A stretch of 7,537 nucleotides of DNA from Rhodobacterales bacterium UBA3077. Its GTDB lineage: Bacteria; Pseudomonadota; Alphaproteobacteria; Rhodobacterales; Rhodobacteraceae. The translations under genes and the position numbers were made by a program. Where the stretch lies: assembly GCA_002366685.1 (NCBI GenBank), contig DFBP01000275.1:4385-11921 (forward strand), written 5' to 3'. Of this stretch, positions 5,971 to 7,537 are shown piece after piece. The notes under the pieces are model-generated. The model ran no database searches, was not told the DNA's origin, and saw only the letters and a list, made by a program, of their open reading frames with translations. Within the stretch, counting starts at the first letter, position 1. Each line of letters opens with the position of its first letter.

Positions 5971-6753
5971 ATGATCAGGGTTGAAGACCTGCACATGCAT
6001 TTTGGCGGGATACGAGCTGTAGACGGCACCTCGCTGGAAATCAAAAAAGGCAGTATCACCGGGCTGATCGGCCCCAACGGCGCGGGGAAAACCACGCTGT
6101 TTAATGTGATCGCGGGCCACTACAAGCCAACCTCCGGCAAGGTGTTTCTGGATGGCGAAGACGTAACCGGCCTGCCGCCGCACACGATGTTTGACAAAGG
6201 TATGCTGCGCACCTTCCAGATCGCGCATGAGTTCGGCACGCTGAGCGTGCGCGACAATCTGATGATGGTGCCTGCTGCACAATCAGGCGAGACCCTTTGG
6301 AACGCATGGTTTCATGGTAAAAAAGTGAAGGCCGAAGAAGAGGCCATTCGTAAAAAAGCCAACGAAGTTATTGAATTTCTTGAGATTTCACATGTGGCGG
6401 ATGAGTTGGCGGGCAATCTTTCCGGTGGCCAGAAAAAGCTGCTGGAGCTTGGGCGCACCATGATGGTGGACGCAAAGGTTGTGTTTCTGGACGAAGTGGG
6501 CGCGGGGGTAAACCGCACCCTGCTCCGCACCATCGGAGATGCGATTTTACGGCTCAACACCGAACGCGGCTACACGTTTTGCATGATCGAGCACGACATG
6601 GATTTCATCGGGCGGCTTTGTGACCCCGTTATCTGCATGGCCGAGGGTAAAGTGCTGGCAGAAGGCACGGCGGACGAGGTTAGATCCAACGAGCAGGTGA
6701 TTGAGGCGTACCTTGGCACGGGGTTAAAGAACAAGCCGGGAGCAAGCGCATGA
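5971..6753 (+). CDS. ABC transporter ATPase, LivG-like
   Basis: A 260-residue cytoplasmic nucleotide-binding subunit, one of the two ATPases powering the branched-chain amino acid-type importer. All ABC motifs are present: Walker A GPNGAGKT (34-41), Q-loop Q83 in RTFQIAHEF, signature LSGGQ (150-154), Walker B VVFLDE (170-175, catalytic E175) and switch H208 in MIEHDMDFI. The Arg-Thr-Phe-Q segment and the IEHDM block are characteristic of LivG rather than LivF. One oddity is V176 after the catalytic Glu, where most ABC ATPases including LivG have Pro, giving DEVGAGVN instead of the usual DEPxAGLN. The start has a GGGTGGG stretch about 7 nt upstream. The stop overlaps the next start by 4 nt (ATGA), indicating translational coupling. 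Substrate is unknown, so I give the family and not a confirmed gene symbol. Confidence 0.93.
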   Translation: MIRVEDLHMHFGGIRAVDGTSLEIKKGSITGLIGPNGAGKTTLFNVIAGHYKPTSGKVFLDGEDVTGLPPHTMFDKGMLRTFQIAHEFGTLSVRDNLMMVPAAQSGETLWNAWFHGKKVKAEEEAIRKKANEVIEFLEISHVADELAGNLSGGQKKLLELGRTMMVDAKVVFLDEVGAGVNRTLLRTIGDAILRLNTERGYTFCMIEHDMDFIGRLCDPVICMAEGKVLAEGTADEVRSNEQVIEAYLGTGLKNKPGASA

Positions 6754-7457
6754 GCTACTTGATTGGCGAGAACATGACTGGCGGTTATGGCAAAGGTGCG
6801 GACATTCTGCATGATTGCACGATTGCGGTTGAAAAAGGCGAGATCGCGGTGATTGTTGGCCCGAACGGGGCTGGAAAATCCACCGCGATGAAGGCCATTT
6901 TCGGGATGCTGAACCTGAATGGCGGGCAGGTGCGGCTGGATGGCAAAGACATCACCAATATGTCGCCGCAGGATAAAGTAAAAGCCGGTATGGGGTTTGT
7001 GCCGCAAACCAGCAATGTGTTTACTGGCATGACGGTGCAGGAAAACCTTGAAATGGGGGCTTACATTCGGGATGACGACTATTCCGACACCATGGAAAAC
7101 GTGTTTAACCTGTTCCCGATCCTGAAAGAAAAACGCTACCAGCACGCGGGCGAACTTTCCGGCGGGCAGCGGCAACAAGTCGCTGTGGGCCGTGCGCTGA
7201 TGACTCAGCCCAAAGTGCTGATGCTCGATGAGCCCACCGCGGGGGTTTCGCCCATTGTGATGGACGAGCTTTTTGACCGCATTATCGAAGTGGCCAAAAC
7301 CGGGATTGCCATTTTGATGGTGGAGCAAAATGCCCGCCAAGCCCTGAATATTGCCGATAAAGGCTATGTGCTGGTGCAAGGCCGCAACCGTTTCACCGAC
7401 ACGGGCGAGGCCTTGCTGGCCAACCCCGAAGTCCGCAAATCATTTTTGGGAGGCTGA
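6750..7457 (+). CDS. ABC transporter ATPase, LivF-like
   Basis: The 235-residue partner ATPase of the same importer. Motifs: Walker A GPNGAGKS (37-44), Q-loop Q86 in GFVPQTSNVF, signature LSGGQ (136-140) followed by RQQVAVGRAL, Walker B VLMLDEPTAG (156-165, catalytic E161). The switch position is Q193 in MVEQNARQAL, where other ABC ATPases have His; VEQN is normal for LivF and identifies the subtype. The usual Asp-Glu-Pro follows Walker B, in contrast to the upstream partner. Its ATG lies inside the stop of the LivG-like gene, and its own stop is 3 nt before the TTG start of the permease gene, so all three are translated as a tightly coupled unit. The length is normal for LivF. Confidence 0.94.
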   Translation: MSYLIGENMTGGYGKGADILHDCTIAVEKGEIAVIVGPNGAGKSTAMKAIFGMLNLNGGQVRLDGKDITNMSPQDKVKAGMGFVPQTSNVFTGMTVQENLEMGAYIRDDDYSDTMENVFNLFPILKEKRYQHAGELSGGQRQQVAVGRALMTQPKVLMLDEPTAGVSPIVMDELFDRIIEVAKTGIAILMVEQNARQALNIADKGYVLVQGRNRFTDTGEALLANPEVRKSFLGG

Positions 7458-7460
7458 TAG

Positions 7461-7537
7461 TTGGAAGACCTTCTAAACGCACTTGTCCTCTATTCCAACT
7501 TCGTGATCGTACCCGGCCTTGCCTATGGCAGCCAGCT
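7461..7537 (+). CDS. LivH-like ABC permease, N-terminal fragment cut by window end
   Basis: Only the first 25 codons are in the window, reading MEDLLNALVLYSN then FVIVPGLAYGSQ when the TTG at 7461 is taken as the start. This resembles the N-terminus of LivH-type permeases, which open with a short amphipathic piece and a first membrane helix ending near a Gly-x-x-Tyr-Gly. An in-frame TAG at 7458-7460 directly precedes the TTG, so translation cannot begin upstream. GGGAGG (7448-7453), which lies inside the end of the LivF-like gene, is spaced 7 nt from the TTG and is a strong ribosome-binding site. The order binding protein, LivG, LivF, LivH predicts a LivM-like permease next. The truncation is due to the window, not a mutation. 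Confidence 0.8.
   Translation, partial: MEDLLNALVLYSNFVIVPGLAYGSQ

Noticed and set aside
6570..7379. A 269-codon minus-strand open frame across the LivF-like and LivG-like genes
   Set aside because: Antisense to two genes with complete ABC motifs. The product is His-rich and without known motifs, as expected from reverse-strand reading of GC-rich coding DNA.
1..7537. CRISPR array, phage, transposon or defence-system signature
   Set aside because: No regularly spaced repeats, no integrase, transposase or defence-type domain; all large genes belong to ordinary metabolic or transport families.

Overview
The window looks like chromosomal DNA of an alphaproteobacterium, most likely from the Rhodobacteraceae/Roseobacter group. 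This is an inference from moderately high GC, a small DUF1127 gene, a choline-sulfatase that I recall as very close to rhizobial BetC, and a branched-chain-amino-acid-type ABC cluster in the order binding protein, ATPase, ATPase, permease. No rRNA, tRNA, CRISPR array, transposase, integrase or phage gene was seen.

Layout. (1) 28-1236 (+) encodes a 402-residue polytopic membrane protein with a DUF2157-like N-terminus. It converges on a small minus-strand DUF1127 gene (1336-1551), with two hairpins between them; the first is a convincing bidirectional terminator. (2) 1552-1777 has no gene. It holds the upstream region of the DUF1127 gene, with a cluster of CTATGC/GCATAG half-sites, and a small terminator-like hairpin for the next gene. 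(3) 1778-3295 (-) is a complete choline-sulfatase gene (betC). It is divergent from an MFS_3-type transporter gene (3385-4596, +) across 89 bp. (4) 4709 to the window end (+) is an ABC uptake operon for a branched-chain amino acid or related amphipathic substrate: periplasmic binding protein, intercistronic hairpin, LivG-like ATPase, LivF-like ATPase (ATGA overlap), and the first 25 codons of a LivH-like permease starting at TTG. The operon continues past the window edge.

How they work together. The ABC genes form one uptake system: the secreted binding protein delivers the solute to a permease pair powered by the two cytoplasmic ATPases. BetC has no signal peptide, so it should hydrolyse choline-O-sulfate in the cytoplasm, feeding choline to glycine-betaine synthesis or catabolism. 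No betA, betB, betI or betT is present here. Whether the divergent MFS protein or the ABC system moves a related compound cannot be decided from sequence.

Most of the window is conventional and I do not see a clearly new system. The points most worth a second look are the palindrome cluster upstream of the DUF1127 gene, the betC/MFS divergent pair, the 12-bp palindrome in the ABC operon promoter region, and the Asp-Glu-Val variant in the LivG-like ATPase.
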